Shown: positions 16,289 through 24,837 of the stretch, piece after piece
How the letters are laid out: each line of letters starts with the position of its first letter
Numbering within the stretch: position 1 is the first letter of the stretch
NCBI RefSeq assembly: GCF_001629705.1
Contig: NZ_CP015378.1
Location: 2,728,001-2,792,000 of the forward strand
Direction of reading: 5' to 3'
DNA: 64,000 bases
From: Fictibacillus phosphorivorans
GTDB lineage: Bacteria > Bacillota > Bacilli > Bacillales > Fictibacillaceae
The notes under the pieces: generated by a model
The model's database searches: none
The model's input: the letters and a program-made list of their open reading frames with translations, nothing else
What the model was told of the DNA's origin: nothing
Translations under genes and position numbers: made by a program

Positions 16289-17065
16289 TTACTCGTGCCC
16301 ATGATCATGGTGAAGAACATGAACATGATGACCATAAAAAGCAGATATATTTTCAGACGAACTTTCTTCAAACTCCTTCGTGTTTCCATGAAAATGAATC
16401 TGTTTGTTCAAACAAGCAACATCTGTTACGTAATTCGTCATCACACCGACATCATGAGTTACCAACACAAGCGTCATACTATTCTCACGATGAAGTTCTT
16501 TAAGCATTTTATAAAAAGAGTCTGACGATTCCGTATCGACTCCAACAGTTGGCTCATCTAATATTAATAGTTCGGGATCGCTGACTAGAGCTCGAGCAAT
16601 AAAAATTCGTTGTTGCTGTCCTCCAGATAACTCCCCAATATTCTGGTGAGCGTACTGATCCATTTTCACTGACCTTAATGCTTCCCAAACTTTTTTCTTA
16701 TCAGATGCTTTTAAGAATTTAAACAATCCTACTTTACCAAAGAGCCCCATCGATACAACTTCGAAGGCTGTTGCAGGAAAGGCTGTGTTAAAGCTATTTG
16801 CTTTTTGTGATACATACCCAACCTTTTCCCAGTCATTAAATTTGTTCACTTTTTCCCCAAAAAGATATACGTTTCCTTCTTGAGGCTTTTGAAGTCCTAA
16901 TATACATTTAATCAGTGTAGATTTACCTGAACCGTTCGGACCAACTAGTCCAAGAAAGGATCCTTTCTTAATCTCCATCGTTACATGTTGGAGAACATTT
17001 TTATCGCCATAATGAAACGATAAATCATCTACACGAATGGCTATCGATCCTATATTGTTATTCAT
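16289..17065 (-). CDS. znuC: Zinc ABC transporter ATP-binding protein (ZnuC/AdcC type)
   Basis: ATPase of the zinc importer, 258 residues. Walker A GPNGSGKST (about residue 38), signature LSGGQQQR, Walker B LLILDEPT and switch His (LVTHD) are intact. The C-terminus is His-rich (GHHVHVLHHDHGHE), which may buffer or sense zinc. GGAGG precedes the ATG at 17065. First gene of the operon, with a Zur box 30-50 bases upstream of the start codon. Confidence 0.92.
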   Translation of the reverse strand: MNNNIGSIAIRVDDLSFHYGDKNVLQHVTMEIKKGSFLGLVGPNGSGKSTLIKCILGLQKPQEGNVYLFGEKVNKFNDWEKVGYVSQKANSFNTAFPATAFEVVSMGLFGKVGLFKFLKASDKKKVWEALRSVKMDQYAHQNIGELSGGQQQRIFIARALVSDPELLILDEPTVGVDTESSDSFYKMLKELHRENSMTLVLVTHDVGVMTNYVTDVACLNKQIHFHGNTKEFEESSSENISAFYGHHVHVLHHDHGHE

Positions 17066-17093
17066 GATTAACCTCCGTGAGAAATCGAAAAAT

Positions 17094-17114
17094 AAGTAGT
17101 AATGAGTACGATTT
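17094..17114 (-). promoter_or_regulatory. Zur box upstream of znuC
   Basis: A 21-bp imperfect palindrome, minus-strand halves AAATCGTACT and ATTACTACTT around a central C, matches the Bacillus Zur consensus (AAATCGTAAT N ATTACGATTT) at 17 of 20 defined positions. It lies in the znuC leader or promoter, so Zn-Zur would block transcription. Confidence 0.8.
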
Positions 17115-17151
17115 AAACTGTCTCATAGTATACACGAATTATGAACAAAGT

Positions 17152-17177
17152 AAAACAACATGCTTTATGAGCATGTT
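17152..17177 (-). terminator. Terminator after the HAD gene
   Basis: AACATGC - 7 bases - GCATGTT, followed by GTTTTAC on the minus strand, directly after the stop at 17185. Confidence 0.6.
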
Positions 17178-17184
17178 CAATTAT

Positions 17185-17838
17185 TTAAGTCATTCCATTT
17201 ACAAGACTCTTCACATGGTATTGCAGATCTTTTGGGCTGATGATCTTATCTGCTTCTCCCAAGTATTTTTTGTCCAGAGTCGTTTCAACAGCTAGGCAAA
17301 AAGCTCCTGCTCGTTTAGCAGATTGTATACCAAGTGGAGCGTTTTCAACAACTAGCCACTCTGATGGCTTAAAAGGATGTCGATCCATAGCTAATCGGTA
17401 AGGTTCAGGCGATGGTTTCCCTTCTTTGACATCATCTCCAGTAACAATTATATCAAAGGTAACAGGCAGTTTACTTAAAACTTCGGAAACAAATTCTCTT
17501 CTACTTCCCGTAACGACTGCAATAGGAATTTCCTCATCACTCAAGACCTTTAGTGTAGATACCGTTTCCTCTATAAAATCATATTGGGCGTGTTTCTTAA
17601 AATAATTTCTTTTTTGTACATATATACTTTCAATCAGCTCTTCGTTAGCAACCACATTAGAATGGTTAAAAACATCTTTAATCGTTTTTTTACCTGGCAT
17701 TCCTTCTCTTAAGTAAAAGACGAGCTCTTCATGGTCATATCCTTTTTCGCTGAATGCATGACGCCAAGCATCAACATGGTGACGCATCGTATCAACAATC
17801 ACACCGTCCATATCAAAACAGACTGCTTTAATACTCAT
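17185..17838 (-). CDS. HAD-superfamily phosphatase, beta-phosphoglucomutase-like
   Basis: 217-residue cytoplasmic hydrolase with all four HAD motifs: I DMDGVIVD (nucleophile Asp), II VVTGS, III the Lys of EGKPSPEPY, IV VENAPLGIQSA. A helical cap lies between motifs I and II, as in beta-phosphoglucomutase/phosphatase subfamily I. The substrate cannot be predicted. It sits alone between the zinc and manganese importer operons, with its own terminator. Confidence 0.85.
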   Translation of the reverse strand: MSIKAVCFDMDGVIVDTMRHHVDAWRHAFSEKGYDHEELVFYLREGMPGKKTIKDVFNHSNVVANEELIESIYVQKRNYFKKHAQYDFIEETVSTLKVLSDEEIPIAVVTGSRREFVSEVLSKLPVTFDIIVTGDDVKEGKPSPEPYRLAMDRHPFKPSEWLVVENAPLGIQSAKRAGAFCLAVETTLDKKYLGEADKIISPKDLQYHVKSLVNGMT

Positions 17839-17900
17839 ATCTTTTCCACCTTTATCGCAAACTTCACTCTATGTATTATAATGCATGCGTGATTAAAAAC

Positions 17901-17934
17901 AAAAAGAAGCTGCGTTGTTAATCAGCTTCTTTTT
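17901..17934 (-). terminator. Terminator of the mnt operon
   Basis: AAAAAGAAGCTG - loop - CAGCTTCTTTTT, immediately after the mntA stop on the minus strand. Confidence 0.85.
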
Positions 17935-17940
17935 ATCATC

Positions 17941-18861
17941 TTATTTCAATCCCTCTATAATGGTTTCTGTGTTCCATTCCATCATTTTCTTATATGTGTC
18001 TCCATCCTTACCAGGCTTTCCTAAGGAATCCGTAAAGACCTTGCCTTTTATCGGCACACCAGTCTCTTTTGACACTGTTTCCATACTTCTTGGATCAACA
18101 CTCGTTTCAACGAAAAGACCAGGAACATTTGTCTTCTTAATATAATCAACTAAGTTTTTGACTTGTTGAGGAGAACCTTGATTTTCAGAATTAATCTCCC
18201 ACACATATGCTGTATCTATGTTATAGGCTTCTCCAAAATATTTAAATGCTCCTTCACTCGTAATTAAAACTCGTTTCTCTTTTGGAATGTTATTCAACTC
18301 TGCAATCGTCTTATCATGAAGTGTCTTTAATTCACCCATATATTTTTCAGCATTCTTTTTATAGTAGTCTTTGTTTTCAGGATCCTCTTTCATGAGTGCA
18401 TCACGAATGTTCTCAACATACTTGATTCCATTCTCAATATTCAGCCATGCATGGGGGTCATATTGTTTTTCGAGACCTTTCGATTCGAGGTGGATCGCCT
18501 CCACACCTTCACTTACACGGTAAACCGGTGCATCTTTTCCATCTTTATCAGCCGTCTTCAGCAATTTATTAAACCACGAATTTCCTTCTTCAAGATTTAA
18601 GCCATTATAGAAAATGGCATCAGCATCCGTTGTTTTCAGTACATCTTCAGGAAGTGGATCATACTCATGTGGATTCGACCCGATCGGTGCTAAGCTATGA
18701 ACTTCGACCTTGTCTCCTCCAACATTCTTAACTAAGTCATAGATAATAGAATAAGTAGCTACCACTTGAACCTTTTCTGAATCTTTTTCACCAGCACTGC
18801 ATCCAGCTGCAGCGGCTAATAATGCCCCTGTTAAAACGAGCTTTGCTATTCTTTTAAACAT
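17941..18861 (-). CDS. mntA: Metal ABC transporter substrate-binding lipoprotein, MntA type
   Basis: Cluster A-I metal receptor, 306 residues. Type II signal peptide with lipobox AAGC and lipid Cys21. Candidate metal ligands are His in GSNPHEYDP, His in YDPHAWLN, Glu in LITSEGAF and Asp in ETSVDPRS; the His2-Glu-Asp set and lack of a long His-rich loop favour Mn/Fe over Zn. Last gene of a three-gene operon (ATPase, permease, receptor) preceded by an MntR-like box. Confidence 0.85.
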   Translation of the reverse strand: MFKRIAKLVLTGALLAAAAGCSAGEKDSEKVQVVATYSIIYDLVKNVGGDKVEVHSLAPIGSNPHEYDPLPEDVLKTTDADAIFYNGLNLEEGNSWFNKLLKTADKDGKDAPVYRVSEGVEAIHLESKGLEKQYDPHAWLNIENGIKYVENIRDALMKEDPENKDYYKKNAEKYMGELKTLHDKTIAELNNIPKEKRVLITSEGAFKYFGEAYNIDTAYVWEINSENQGSPQQVKNLVDYIKKTNVPGLFVETSVDPRSMETVSKETGVPIKGKVFTDSLGKPGKDGDTYKKMMEWNTETIIEGLK

Positions 18862-18874
18862 ACGTCTATCCTCC

Positions 18875-19747
18875 CTATTTCTCTAAAAGTTCCAGTCTGT
18901 TTTTTCTAGATTTGTACGCTTTCCAAACGATTCCTTGTGATGGGGAAAAGAAGAATGCGAGTGCAAACAGAAATGCTGAAACTAATACGATCGTTGCACC
19001 TGATGCCAAGTTATACGTAAAGCTAAAATACAACCCAAAGACAGATGATATTACTCCGATTGTTGCAGACAAATAGATCATGACCGACAATCGGTTCGTT
19101 AGGAGATACGCAGTTGCTGCCGGTGTGATCAGCATCGCAACTACTAAAACGATTCCTACCGTCTGCAGAGATGCAACCGTGACCATCGTTAATACGGCCA
19201 TCAAACAATAATGAATCCATTTGTTTGGCAATCCATAGCTTTGTGCCATGGTTGGATCAAATGTTGAAACGAGAAGTTCTTTATAGAACAAAACAACCAG
19301 CCCTATCACTAATACACCAATTCCAAGTGTGATCCACATGTCACTCATCCGTACCGCAAGAACATTACCAAAGAGAATGTGATACAGATCGGCAGAACTT
19401 TTCATCATCGTTATGATCACGATTCCTACAGCAAACATACTCGTAAACATGATACCTATGGCCATATCATGTTTGATCCTGCTGTTCTGACTTACATATC
19501 CGATCCCAATCGCAGTAAGGACTCCTGTTATCACAGCTCCAAAGAAAAAATTAATTCCTAGCATGTAGCTGATCGCAACACCAGGCAACACGGCATGAGA
19601 GATCGCATCTCCCATTAAGGCCATTCCTCTTAAGATGATGAAACACCCTACGATTCCACAAATGATTCCTACAATTACAGAAGTAAAAAGTGCTTTTTGT
19701 AAGAATTCGTATTGAAACAACGCTTGAAAAAATTCAAAGATACTCAT
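18875..19747 (-). CDS. mntC: Metal ABC transporter permease, MntC type
   Basis: ABC-3 family membrane subunit, 290 residues and about 8-9 membrane segments. The N-terminal GCFIILRGMALMGDAISHAVLPG and the later LVVAMLITPAATAYLLTNRL are family hallmarks. Its start overlaps the ATPase stop by four bases (ATGA). Manganese specificity is inferred from the MntR-like operator and the receptor's ligands. Confidence 0.85.
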   Translation of the reverse strand: MSIFEFFQALFQYEFLQKALFTSVIVGIICGIVGCFIILRGMALMGDAISHAVLPGVAISYMLGINFFFGAVITGVLTAIGIGYVSQNSRIKHDMAIGIMFTSMFAVGIVIITMMKSSADLYHILFGNVLAVRMSDMWITLGIGVLVIGLVVLFYKELLVSTFDPTMAQSYGLPNKWIHYCLMAVLTMVTVASLQTVGIVLVVAMLITPAATAYLLTNRLSVMIYLSATIGVISSVFGLYFSFTYNLASGATIVLVSAFLFALAFFFSPSQGIVWKAYKSRKNRLELLEK

Positions 19748-20493
19748 GATGTTACGTTCACTCCTTTAGGCTGAAGAAATGAAAACTGATTAGCGTAAGC
19801 TTTTGTGATCACCTCAGGCTGAAGAACTTCTTCAGAAGCACCATAATGAATCATATTTTTATTTAGTAGCAGCAAATGATCGAAGTAAGATTCTGCTTTG
19901 CTTAGATCATGGTGTACGACCAGAATGGTTTTTCCTTCTTTTTTTAATTCTCGCAAAATATTAATAATCGTTTCTTCACTTGCCACATCAATTCCTACAA
20001 AAGGTTCATCGAGAAAGAATAACTCTGCTTTTTGAGCCAGTGCTCGAGCAAGGAATACCCTTTGCTGCTGTCCACCTGAGAGTTCGCCGATCTGTCGGTT
20101 ACTGAATGTTTCCATACCTACTGTTTTCAAACATTCATAAGCCCATTCTCTATCACTTTTAGTAGGACGTTTAAACAATCCTAGTTTCGGATACGTTCCA
20201 AGAAGAACTACGTCAAATACTGTAATTGGAAAATCCCAGTCGATATCTGAACGCTGTGGAACATAAGCGATTTTTTTTCTCCATTTTTTGAGCGACTCTC
20301 CGAATATTTGAACCTCACCTTTGTCTTTCGGTATTAAGTGTAAAGCCGCTTTCATCATAGTTGATTTACCTGCACCGTTCGGTCCGATGATTCCAACTAA
20401 ACTACTTTTATCCACTGAGAATGAAATATCTTTTACTACTTGATTTCCTAAGTAAGATACATATAAGTGATCGATCTTTAATGCTTCATCCAT
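19744..20493 (-). CDS. mntB: Metal ABC transporter ATP-binding protein, MntB type
   Basis: 249-residue ATPase with Walker A GPNGAGKST (about residue 38), signature LSGGQQQRVFLARAL, Walker B LFFLDEPF and switch LVVHHD. First gene of mntBCA; AAAGGAGG precedes the ATG. Paralogue of znuC at 16289 but lacking its His-rich tail. Confidence 0.86.
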   Translation of the reverse strand: MDEALKIDHLYVSYLGNQVVKDISFSVDKSSLVGIIGPNGAGKSTMMKAALHLIPKDKGEVQIFGESLKKWRKKIAYVPQRSDIDWDFPITVFDVVLLGTYPKLGLFKRPTKSDREWAYECLKTVGMETFSNRQIGELSGGQQQRVFLARALAQKAELFFLDEPFVGIDVASEETIINILRELKKEGKTILVVHHDLSKAESYFDHLLLLNKNMIHYGASEEVLQPEVITKAYANQFSFLQPKGVNVTS

Positions 20494-20621
20494 TGAAAAA
20501 GACCTCCTTTTTCGTTCAGTAACTTTTTTTGCCCAAGCGCAACTTTTAATTAAAAAAATAATCCCTTCACAATTGTATGAAAAGAATAGAAGGAAAGTGA
20601 ATAATTTTAAAGAAGAAAATG

Positions 20622-20637
20622 TTTCCTTTAGGCAACT
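20622..20637 (-). promoter_or_regulatory. MntR-like operator upstream of mntB
   Basis: Plus-strand GTTTCCTTTAGGCAAC; the minus strand reads GTTGCCTAAAGGAAAC, close to the Bacillus MntR consensus TTTGCCTTAAGGAAAC. It lies about 130 bases before mntB, in the divergent region shared with pbuG. Confidence 0.7.
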
Positions 20638-20715
20638 TTTTTACTTAAGTCAAATTATATAGTGTGGACACAAGATTGTAAACGATTTTCTCTAGCCATA
20701 TTTCTACATTTGCTA

Positions 20716-20753
20716 TATAATCAACTCTGGCAGGAAACTGCTGGGTGGGAGAG
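20716..20753 (+). other. pbuG -10 element and compact structured leader
   Basis: A TATAAT hexamer (20716-20721) has no good -35 at 17 bp. Just downstream, GCAG-GAAA-CTGC forms a perfect 4-bp stem with a GNRA-type tetraloop (20730-20741), enclosed by CTCT (20725-20728) pairing with AGAG (20750-20753) around a G-rich GGGTGGG strand. It does not match the purine riboswitch. Function unknown. Confidence 0.4.
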
Positions 20754-20783
20754 GGATGTTTTTAAGATTTAAGGAAGGAAAAA

Positions 20784-22043
20784 ATGGAACAAAATCAAGT
20801 TTCACTAAAGAAAGAAGTACTTGCAGGGATCACCTCATTTTTCACCATCGCTTATATTATTGTCGTTAATCCGCTAATATTAGCAGATGCTGGGATGCCC
20901 TATGAGGGGGTAGTTCTCGCTACGATCCTTACTTCTGTAGTTGGTTGTCTGATCATGGGGCTGTATGCAAAGGCTCCGATCGTATTAACGCCGGGCATGG
21001 GGGTAAACGCGTTCTTTACGTATACCATCGTGCAAGGTATGAATTTAAGTTGGCAGGAAGCTCTTGCTGCTGTCGTGATGTCTGGGATATTCTTTTTAAT
21101 CGCAGCTTCGACACCTTTAAAGGATATACTTTCAAAAAGTATACCTCAATCATTGAAACATAGCATTACAGTAGGAATCGGGTTATTCTTAACGTTTATT
21201 GGGTTACAAAAGGGCGGAATCATAGAAGCGAGCTCTGCGACTTTTGTAAAGTTAGGACATCTAGATCGTCCCGACGCTATACTAACAGTAATCGGCCTCT
21301 CGGTAACACTGGCTCTGTTTCTAAAGAACGTTAAAGGAAGCTTCTTAATCGGGATCGCCTTTACAACTCTTATAGGGTTCTTTATGGGGCATACTCAAGA
21401 AGTGAAAGGCATGTCTGATGGCTTCTCTTTTAAACCGTTTGGCGAATTGTTTTTTGCATTTGATTTTTCAGGAATAACAGAGCTTTCCTTTTGGATAGCA
21501 ACGTTCTCATTAACCATGATCATCACATTCGAGAACATGGGATTGTTATACGGCCTGTTACCTGATCAAGAGAAATTCCCAAAAGCTTTTCAAGCGAATG
21601 CAGCTTCATCTATCGTTTCAGGTTTATTTGGAACTAGTCCAACGATCTCAACGGTAGAAAGTGCATCTGGGATACAAGAAGGCGGCAGAACAGGAATTAC
21701 AAGTATTACAGTAGCTGTGTTGTTCTTTTTATCCATGTTTGCAGCACCTTTCATCGCCTATATTCCTGATGGAGCTATAGCTCCTATCTTGATTATCATT
21801 GGCGGTCTGATGGTTCAGCAGATTCAGCATATTCCATTTGCTGATTTTACAGAGATGTTTCCAGCATTTCTTATCATAGCGTTAATACCATTAACGTACA
21901 GCATCGTGGATGGCCTGGCATTTGGATTTATCGCATATCCACTTGTCAAATGGATGTCAGGGCAGAAGAAACAGGTTACAGCACCCATGTATGTAATCGC
22001 CTTTTTATTCTTTATGAATTTTATTCTTCATACAATCGTATAA
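20784..22043 (+). CDS. pbuG: Guanine/hypoxanthine permease, AzgA/PbuG family
   Basis: Purine-base importer of the NCS2/AzgA family, 419 residues with about 12 membrane segments. Family motifs: AGITSFFTIAYIIVVNP near the N-terminus, TPGMGVNAFFTYTIV, GIGLFLTFIGLQKGGII, and GTSPTISTVESASGIQEGGR, all typical of AzgA proteins. The substrate is inferred as guanine/hypoxanthine; adenine is also possible. Divergent from mntB and followed by a strong terminator. GGAAGGAAAA precedes the ATG. Confidence 0.85.
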   Translation: MEQNQVSLKKEVLAGITSFFTIAYIIVVNPLILADAGMPYEGVVLATILTSVVGCLIMGLYAKAPIVLTPGMGVNAFFTYTIVQGMNLSWQEALAAVVMSGIFFLIAASTPLKDILSKSIPQSLKHSITVGIGLFLTFIGLQKGGIIEASSATFVKLGHLDRPDAILTVIGLSVTLALFLKNVKGSFLIGIAFTTLIGFFMGHTQEVKGMSDGFSFKPFGELFFAFDFSGITELSFWIATFSLTMIITFENMGLLYGLLPDQEKFPKAFQANAASSIVSGLFGTSPTISTVESASGIQEGGRTGITSITVAVLFFLSMFAAPFIAYIPDGAIAPILIIIGGLMVQQIQHIPFADFTEMFPAFLIIALIPLTYSIVDGLAFGFIAYPLVKWMSGQKKQVTAPMYVIAFLFFMNFILHTIV

Positions 22044-22054
22044 AAATATAAACA

Positions 22055-22087
22055 AAAAGACTTTGGACTCTATTCCGAAGTCTTTTT
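22055..22087 (+). terminator. pbuG terminator
   Basis: AAAGACTTtGG - loop - CCgAAGTCTTTTTT immediately after the gene. Confidence 0.85.
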
Positions 22088-22143
22088 TAGCACTTTCTTT
22101 ACTCCTTCCTCATACAATGAGAAAGTCGGGAGGGGGTTTCTAA

Positions 22144-22404
22144 ATGAATCCAATCATTGTTCATTTTGTAAATCAGAAACTTAATTCGATCAGTCCGAAC
22201 GAACTGATCTCACTAGCCGCGCAATATCAGCTTCCCATTTCACAAAAAGAAGCCGTACAGATCGTAAACATATTGCGAAGGCAGACGATTGATATCAAAA
22301 ATCTATCACAGCGTAAGATGATCATTGCTACCATCGCAAAAGAAGTTAGCCCTGAAAAAGCGAACTATATCCAATACTTAATTCAAACGTATATTGATCG
22401 GTAA
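22144..22404 (+). CDS. yqfT: DUF2624 protein YqfT
   Basis: 86-residue soluble, helix-rich protein (VNQKLNSISPNELISLAAQY, then a region ending YLIQTYIDR) of the DUF2624 family; function unknown. GGGAGGGGG precedes the ATG. It is convergent with nfo, the same neighbour as in B. subtilis, and shares a bidirectional terminator with it. Confidence 0.85.
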   Translation: MNPIIVHFVNQKLNSISPNELISLAAQYQLPISQKEAVQIVNILRRQTIDIKNLSQRKMIIATIAKEVSPEKANYIQYLIQTYIDR

Positions 22405-22407
22405 AAC

Positions 22408-22435
22408 AAAAAGCCGCACTGCTGTGCGGCTTTTT
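22408..22435. terminator. Bidirectional terminator of yqfT and nfo
   Basis: AAAAAGCCGCAC - tgct - GTGCGGCTTTTT. Confidence 0.9.
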
Positions 22436-22461
22436 CATTTTAACTTCTTTTAATGAAAAAG

Positions 22462-23355
22462 TTATGGTTGTAATAACTTGTTCTGAAGTTCTGGATCGAA
22501 CGTTTTTGCTTTGATCATCTCGATCTCTAATTGATATGGGGGTTTTTTGTTATTTTTATCTGTACCCACATAAGGTGTTTCAAGAATTTTAGGGATATCT
22601 TTAAATTGTTCGTGATGAACGATGTAATTTAAGGCATCAAAGCCGATATGTCCAAAGCCGATGTTTTCGTGTCTATCTTTAGCAGCACCAGTTACATTTT
22701 TGCTGTCATTGATGTGGAAAACTTTAATACGATCTATTCCGATCAACTTATCGAACTGGTTCATTACTCCATCAAAATCATGAACGATATCATAACCTGC
22801 ATCGTGTGTATGACATGTATCAAAACAAACAGAAAGTTTTTCGTTAAGCGATACACCATCAATGATCTGAGCAAGTTCTTCGAATGTTTTACCACATTCA
22901 GATCCTTTACCTGCCATTGTCTCTAGTGCGATTTGAACATTCTGCTCTTTTGTTAAAACTTCGTTAAGTCCTTCGATAATTTTCTTGATTCCAATCTCAG
23001 AACCTTCACCAACATGTGCCCCCGGATGAAGGACGATCTGTTTTGCTCCTAGTGCGTCCGTTCGTTCGATCTCTCTTCTTAAGAAATCGACTCCCAATTC
23101 GAATGTTTCAGGTTTCACAGCATTTCCGATGTTGATGATATACGGTGCATGAACCACGATATCCACGATACCGTTCTCAATCATGTGTTTCGTTCCTGCT
23201 TCGATATTAAGGTCTTCAATTTTTTTTCGTCTCGTGTTTTGGGGTGCACCTGTATAGATCATAAATGTGTTGGCACCATATGAAACAGCTTCTTCACTCG
23301 CAGCGAGAAGCATTTTTTTACCGCTCATTGAAACGTGAGATCCTAGTTTAATCAT
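22462..23355 (-). CDS. nfo: Endonuclease IV (AP endonuclease)
   Basis: Base-excision repair enzyme that cleaves 5' to abasic sites with three zinc ions. Family signatures of the TIM barrel are intact: [52 protein letters not shown] and FHINDSKN with the [13 protein letters not shown] block that coordinates metal. 297 residues, full length. Ribosome site GAGGGG precedes the ATG. Same orientation and adjacent to cshB, probably co-transcribed. Confidence 0.96.
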   Translation of the reverse strand: MIKLGSHVSMSGKKMLLAASEEAVSYGANTFMIYTGAPQNTRRKKIEDLNIEAGTKHMIENGIVDIVVHAPYIINIGNAVKPETFELGVDFLRREIERTDALGAKQIVLHPGAHVGEGSEIGIKKIIEGLNEVLTKEQNVQIALETMAGKGSECGKTFEELAQIIDGVSLNEKLSVCFDTCHTHDAGYDIVHDFDGVMNQFDKLIGIDRIKVFHINDSKNVTGAAKDRHENIGFGHIGFDALNYIVHHEQFKDIPKILETPYVGTDKNNKKPPYQLEIEMIKAKTFDPELQNKLLQP

Positions 23356-23378
23356 ATTTTCCCCTCTTCCCTAACCTA

Positions 23379-24662
23379 CTATCTGATGTTTCTTCTTTTC
23401 TTCTTCATAAGTTTCTTTTTCTGCTCGTCCATTTTCTTCTTGTAACCAGGCTTTACTTTGCGTGGTTTTGGAACATAAACGCCATCTTGCTCTTTTGCAC
23501 CCGTACTTTTCTTGCTCGGCTTGACAGGTACCCATTCACCATTCTTATATTGTTCGATGTGGAAGATAATTTTCTTCTCTTTTAACTTTTGAACAGAATG
23601 CTGATCTGTTTGCTCGTAAAGAGATGCACAGATTCCTGACATTCCTGCACGGCCCGTTCTTCCTGCTCTATGAATGTAGAAATCAAGATCTTTCGGGAAC
23701 TCGTAGTTGATGATGTGGCTGACACCTTTGATGTCAATTCCACGAGCTGCAAGGTCAGTTGCTACTAAAAACTGAAACTCAGCTTTTTGAACACGTTTCA
23801 TGATGCTTTTTCTTGTACGAGGCGGAATATCACCATGAAGACGTTCAACACTCATTCCTTCAGCACTCATAGCATCTGCGATCTCATCAACTGCTTTTTT
23901 TGTGTTAGCAAATATAATCGCAAAATATGGATTATAGTTTCTTGCTGTTTTGATAAGCGTAGGAAGTTTGTCATTGTGTTTTGCTTGAATAAGAACGTGC
24001 TTGATGTCTTTTGCTGTAATATGCTGTGGTTCAACGTGAACATGCTTAGGGTTCTGCATATATTTTTTTAAGAATGGCTGCAGTTTTTCTGGAACAGTGG
24101 CAGAGAACACCATCATTTGTAATTCGTTGGCCATACGAGAAGCGATCAGATCTACATCTTCAATAAAGCCCATATCTAGCATCTGATCGGCTTCATCAAC
24201 TACGAGCATGTTCGCTGTAAAGACAACTAGCTCTTGAGCGTTTACCAAGTCTTTAATACGACCAGGAGTTCCGATCACTAATTGAGGAACTGTTTTCAGT
24301 TTTTCAGCCATACGTTTTCTATCCGTTCCACCAACGATTGCTTTTGCGCGGATTTGCTTATCCTCAGGCATATGCTCAGAGATCTTTAGAAACTCGTTGT
24401 AGATCTGTTGTGCTAACTCACGAGTAGGAGCTGTAATTACTGCTTGTACCTCGTCTTTTGTGATGTCTATTCTATGCATCAATGGCAGCAGGAACGCAAA
24501 TGTCTTTCCTGAACCAGTTTGCGATTGTCCGATCATGTCTTGTCCGTTAATAATTCCCGGAATAACACGCTCTTGAATATCAGTTGGTCTTTCAAATCCA
24601 ATACCACTTAATGCGGTCTGGAGCGATTCGTTTATTTTTAACCGTTCAAACGGAGATTTCAT
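23379..24662 (-). CDS. cshB: DEAD-box RNA helicase CshB
   Basis: ATP-dependent RNA helicase linked to cold adaptation and ribosome/RNA metabolism. The start is the ATG of MKSPFERLKI, preceded by AAAAGGTGAG; longer readings upstream lack a ribosome site. Motifs: Q motif (PTDIQ), I SQTGSGKT (about residue 47), Ia PTRELAQQ, II VDEADQ, III SAT, VI HRAGRTGRAG. A basic C-terminal tail (KPGYKKKMDEQKKKLMKKKR) likely binds RNA. About 427 residues. Divergent from yqfQ. Confidence 0.94.
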   Translation of the reverse strand: MKSPFERLKINESLQTALSGIGFERPTDIQERVIPGIINGQDMIGQSQTGSGKTFAFLLPLMHRIDITKDEVQAVITAPTRELAQQIYNEFLKISEHMPEDKQIRAKAIVGGTDRKRMAEKLKTVPQLVIGTPGRIKDLVNAQELVVFTANMLVVDEADQMLDMGFIEDVDLIASRMANELQMMVFSATVPEKLQPFLKKYMQNPKHVHVEPQHITAKDIKHVLIQAKHNDKLPTLIKTARNYNPYFAIIFANTKKAVDEIADAMSAEGMSVERLHGDIPPRTRKSIMKRVQKAEFQFLVATDLAARGIDIKGVSHIINYEFPKDLDFYIHRAGRTGRAGMSGICASLYEQTDQHSVQKLKEKKIIFHIEQYKNGEWVPVKPSKKSTGAKEQDGVYVPKPRKVKPGYKKKMDEQKKKLMKKKRRNIR

Positions 24663-24837
24663 ACGCTCACCTTTTCTTTTCAAATATAAATTCTTCACTT
24701 TTAGTATTATAGAGTAAGTTTTGCATTTAAGCCAACCATCCTTAAGATTAATAAGAAAACAGGGATAAATATCACACATGTTTTTCTTATTTCATATTCT
24801 ATATATGAGCGTATTATTTTGGAAAGGAGGGGGAATT

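Noticed and set aside
20701..20783. Purine riboswitch upstream of pbuG
   Set aside because: The conserved three-way junction loops of the guanine/adenine aptamer are absent, and the leader is too short for aptamer plus expression platform.
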